Below, piece after piece: positions 61,856 to 64,000 of a stretch of 64,000 bases of DNA. Below the pieces are notes generated by a model. That model did not search any database and was not told where the DNA came from. It worked only from the letters and a program-made list of their open reading frames with translations. The translations under genes and the position numbers were made by a program. This DNA is from Amarolinea sp964580725 (GTDB taxonomy: Bacteria; Chloroflexota; Anaerolineae; SSC4; Amarolineaceae), in contig CAZOLV010000007.1 in NCBI GenBank assembly GCA_964580725.1, positions 29,381 through 93,380 on the forward strand, written 5' to 3'. Position 1 is the first letter of the stretch. Each line of letters begins with the position of its first letter.

Positions 61856-62977
61856 TCAGCGTTCGATGATCCCGCCGCCCAAACAGGCTTCGCCATCGTA
61901 GAAAACAACGCCCTGGCCCGGCGAGATGTCGCGCAGCGCCTGGTCGAACGTCACCTGAGCGCGGTCCTCCGCCAGCGGCGTGACCAGCGCTGGCGCGTCG
62001 TGCGCCTTGTAGCGGATGCGCGCCTGCACTCGCACGGCCCTTGCCGGCGGGCGCCCAACGCCCCAAGTCACGTGATGGGCGGTCAAGGCCGTCTGTCCAA
62101 GCGCCACCGCCGGCCCCACGATCAAAGCATTGCGTGCCGGATCGAGACGCAAAACGAACAGCGGCTGCGCCGCGCCGATGCCCAGCCCCTTGCGCTGGCC
62201 AACCGTGTAGAAAGGCAAACCGGCATGTTGGCCAAGCACGCGACCATCCTCAGTCAGGATTGGCCCTGACCGCACCGCGTCCGGCGCCCAGGTTGACAAA
62301 AAGCGGCGGTGATCGTCATCCGCCGTAAAACAGAGATCCTGGCTCTCGCGCTTGCTGGCAACGGGCAGCCCGCGTGCGGCGGCCAGGGCGCGCACCTCCG
62401 CTTTGGTCATCTCGCCCAGGGGAAAGAGCAAATGAGCCAGTTCACGCTGCGTCGCCATGTGCAACACATAACTCTGATCCTTGACCGCATCGGCGGCGCG
62501 ACAGAGTTGAAGGAGCGGGAAAGCGAGGTCGTCCCAGGCTGCCAGCGCGCCGGTCGGCGTATCGAGCCGGCAAATGCGGGCGTAGTGGCCCGTGGCCAGG
62601 AAATCGGCGCCCAGGCTGCGGGCAAAATCGAACAGATAACCGAGGCGAATGGTCCGGTTGCAGGCCAGGCAGGGATTGGGAGTCAACGCAGCGGCATGAT
62701 CGCGCAGGAAGGCATCTACCACCAATTCCTTGAAGGGACGTTCGACATTGAGCAAATAGAAAGGAATGTCGAGGGTAGCCGCCACGCGGCGCGCATCGTT
62801 CACAGCATCGAGCGAACAACACTTGTTGCTGCTCGCTTCGCCTACGCTCACCTCAGCCCACAGGCGCATCATCACGCCGATGACGCGATAGCCCTGCTCC
62901 ACCAGCAGCGCCGCCGCCGCCGAACTATCCACGCCGCCGCTCATCGCGATCACGGCGACACCCCGTCCGCCGTTCAT
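61856..62977 (-). CDS. mnmA: MnmA, tRNA-specific 2-thiouridylase
   Basis: Puts sulfur on U34 of Lys, Glu and Gln tRNAs. The 373-residue length is normal. The PP-loop is AMSGGVDSSAAAALL, and the catalytic cysteines are in NPCLACNRTIRLG and ESQDLCF. FLATGHYARI and VGQRKGLGIG are also present. ATG 62977 is at the usual place; the longer frame to 63568 is antisense-like noise. The start overlaps the stop of the Uma2-like gene by ATGA. Confidence 0.95.
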   Translation of the reverse strand: MNGGRGVAVIAMSGGVDSSAAAALLVEQGYRVIGVMMRLWAEVSVGEASSNKCCSLDAVNDARRVAATLDIPFYLLNVERPFKELVVDAFLRDHAAALTPNPCLACNRTIRLGYLFDFARSLGADFLATGHYARICRLDTPTGALAAWDDLAFPLLQLCRAADAVKDQSYVLHMATQRELAHLLFPLGEMTKAEVRALAAARGLPVASKRESQDLCFTADDDHRRFLSTWAPDAVRSGPILTEDGRVLGQHAGLPFYTVGQRKGLGIGAAQPLFVLRLDPARNALIVGPAVALGQTALTAHHVTWGVGRPPARAVRVQARIRYKAHDAPALVTPLAEDRAQVTFDQALRDISPGQGVVFYDGEACLGGGIIER

Positions 62978-63876
62978 ACGGGCAGTGCAGCCAGCCAGGC
63001 GTCCAGGTTCGTCTCCGTTTCGAGCAGCGCCTGCAGATGCAGGAGCTGCGCCTCGTCGCAGGCGGACAGGCGTCGCTCCGCCTCCACCGGCAACGACACG
63101 CCAAAACGATAGCGCGCCAGCGTCGGCAGCAGTTGGCGCAACATGCGGGCCTGCCCTTCGGCGATCCAGGCGCCGGCAACCTCGCCCGCCACAGCCTCCG
63201 CCGATGCGCCAGGCGAGAAGATGTCGAACAAGCGCCGCTGCCAGCCCGGCAGAAACGGCTCGCACGTGATCACATCCTCGACCCCATACACCTCTGGCGC
63301 GTCCGGCCGCTCCGCCCGGTAGACGTAGATGCGCCGGTGACGCAAGTCCACGTCCCACACCACCTGTACCCCGTTCGCAAAGTACGACTGCCGCTTGCGC
63401 CGCTCCTGCGCCCGCCGGTTCGATGGCGAACGTGATTCCACCACCAATTCCGGACCCCCAGGCAACAACAACCGATCGTTCGGCCCCACCGGCTTCGCCG
63501 TCGCCAACCGCTCCCACGACGCCAGCGCAAAGTCCGGCTTCACCACGTCGCCGTCGCTCAACAAACACTCCACTTGATCCGGCACCCCGCGCCCAAACCC
63601 CGCCTTGCGCGCCGACAAGTCGAGCATGATCTGGATGTTTCCCGTGATCTCCCGCTCATAGACATCGGTCATCTCTTGCCTCACCAACCACCCGTTGTAC
63701 AACTCTACCGACTCTTCATCCAAAATCGCATCCGCCGTCTCGACCGTGTACGGCCCCGCATAGCGCGCATACGCCTCCAGAATGTCCCTGGGCCAATCCC
63801 GTCCATTGCGGTACGCCGTGCGCCGGCGTTGGCCCTCCGTCGTCGCCGGCGCCGGCGTCGTCAGTGTAACCGTCAT
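62974..63876 (-). CDS. Uma2-family (DUF820) putative endonuclease
   Basis: A 300-residue protein of the PD-(D/E)XK-like Uma2/DUF820 family, common in Cyanobacteria and Chloroflexota in many copies. The nuclease core is DGDVVKPDFALASW, PELVVESRSPSNRR and QVVWDVDLRHRRIYVY. Residue order matches D...E-x-K-like, although the Lys is replaced by Ser/Arg here. The N-terminal part holds ELYNGWLVRQEMTD. A ~80-residue Ala/Leu-rich tail follows. GAGGTGAAGCG precedes ATG 63876. Coupled to mnmA. Confidence 0.8.
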   Translation of the reverse strand: MTVTLTTPAPATTEGQRRRTAYRNGRDWPRDILEAYARYAGPYTVETADAILDEESVELYNGWLVRQEMTDVYEREITGNIQIMLDLSARKAGFGRGVPDQVECLLSDGDVVKPDFALASWERLATAKPVGPNDRLLLPGGPELVVESRSPSNRRAQERRKRQSYFANGVQVVWDVDLRHRRIYVYRAERPDAPEVYGVEDVITCEPFLPGWQRRLFDIFSPGASAEAVAGEVAGAWIAEGQARMLRQLLPTLARYRFGVSLPVEAERRLSACDEAQLLHLQALLETETNLDAWLAALPV

Positions 63877-64000
63877 CGCTTCACCTCCCCTCTCCAGGCT
63901 CTCAGAACCGCTCCTCGTTTCAGTTGCGCCCCATCAACACCGCCAGCGAACGCCGCCAGCCTGCCACTGTACTCGACATCTTGATCGCCGGCTGCACCAC

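Noticed and set aside
61856..63568. 570-codon frame as a longer MnmA
   Set aside because: The extra ~197 residues are the antisense-like or other-frame reading of the Uma2 gene; the normal start at 62977 overlaps the Uma2 stop by ATGA.

Overview
The window is a high-GC bacterial chromosome segment. I read it as Chloroflexota (Anaerolineae/Caldilineae/Ardenticatenia-like). This is inferred from very GC-rich third positions, many large GT-C/YfhO-type membrane proteins, secreted proteins with dockerin-like and BACON modules, an alternative cytochrome bc-type cluster and folate-dependent TrmFO. No rRNA, tRNA, CRISPR array, prophage or intact insertion sequence is visible. A run of exactly 100 Ns inside a heptamer array (43939-44038) shows that this is a scaffold, probably metagenome-derived.

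Layout. 1-9.3 kb is mostly housekeeping: trmFO (cut by the window edge), pyrimidine-nucleoside phosphorylase, a SAM methyltransferase, miaB divergent from an M50/CBS intramembrane protease, and a DinG-type helicase. 8.7-13.2 kb (minus strand) holds a transglutaminase-like protein, UDP-glucuronate decarboxylase and a very large glycosidase-like/O-antigen-ligase fusion. 12.8-16.05 kb is a rearranged, more AT-rich accessory block. A roughly 547-bp piece (ATPase tail plus start of the fusion gene) and a 34-bp promoter-like element each occur twice. Between them lie different cargos: a small Cys-rich gene plus ATPase remnant in one, and a toxin-antitoxin cluster in the other. 16.1-19.7 kb carries an acyltransferase, small membrane proteins, a fragment of a luciferase-like oxidoreductase and an S33 hydrolase, followed by two palindromic MITE-like repeats.

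20.3-28.2 kb (plus strand) is an exopolysaccharide operon: Wzz/BY-kinase, Wzy/ligase, GT-C protein, two GT4 glycosyltransferases and a phosphodiester glycosidase, with most junctions overlapping. It presumably acts with the 9.4-13.2 kb genes. 28.9-36.6 kb has Bcp peroxiredoxin, an M14 carboxypeptidase and an S8 protease (both with dockerin-like tails), a Nudix hydrolase, glutamine-dependent NAD synthetase and YbjN. 36.6-43.7 kb (minus) is the conserved nusA-ylxR-infB-rbfA-nrnA-truB operon; no rimP is seen. After the heptamer array come a truncated PstS-like lipoprotein and tgt. 46.1-54.4 kb (plus) has a secreted FG-GAP/BACON protein and a Rieske/cytochrome b/two dihaem cytochrome c operon, with a sirtuin on the opposite strand between them. 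The window ends with two giant membrane proteins, Nnr, a YtxH protein, mnmA and a Uma2-like nuclease.

The strongest unusual signals are the duplicated scaffold with exchanged cargo at 12.8-16.05 kb, the glycosidase-Wzy fusion, the heptamer array that has become the 3' end of a transporter gene, and a set of ATPase remnants, two of which keep only their two ends.
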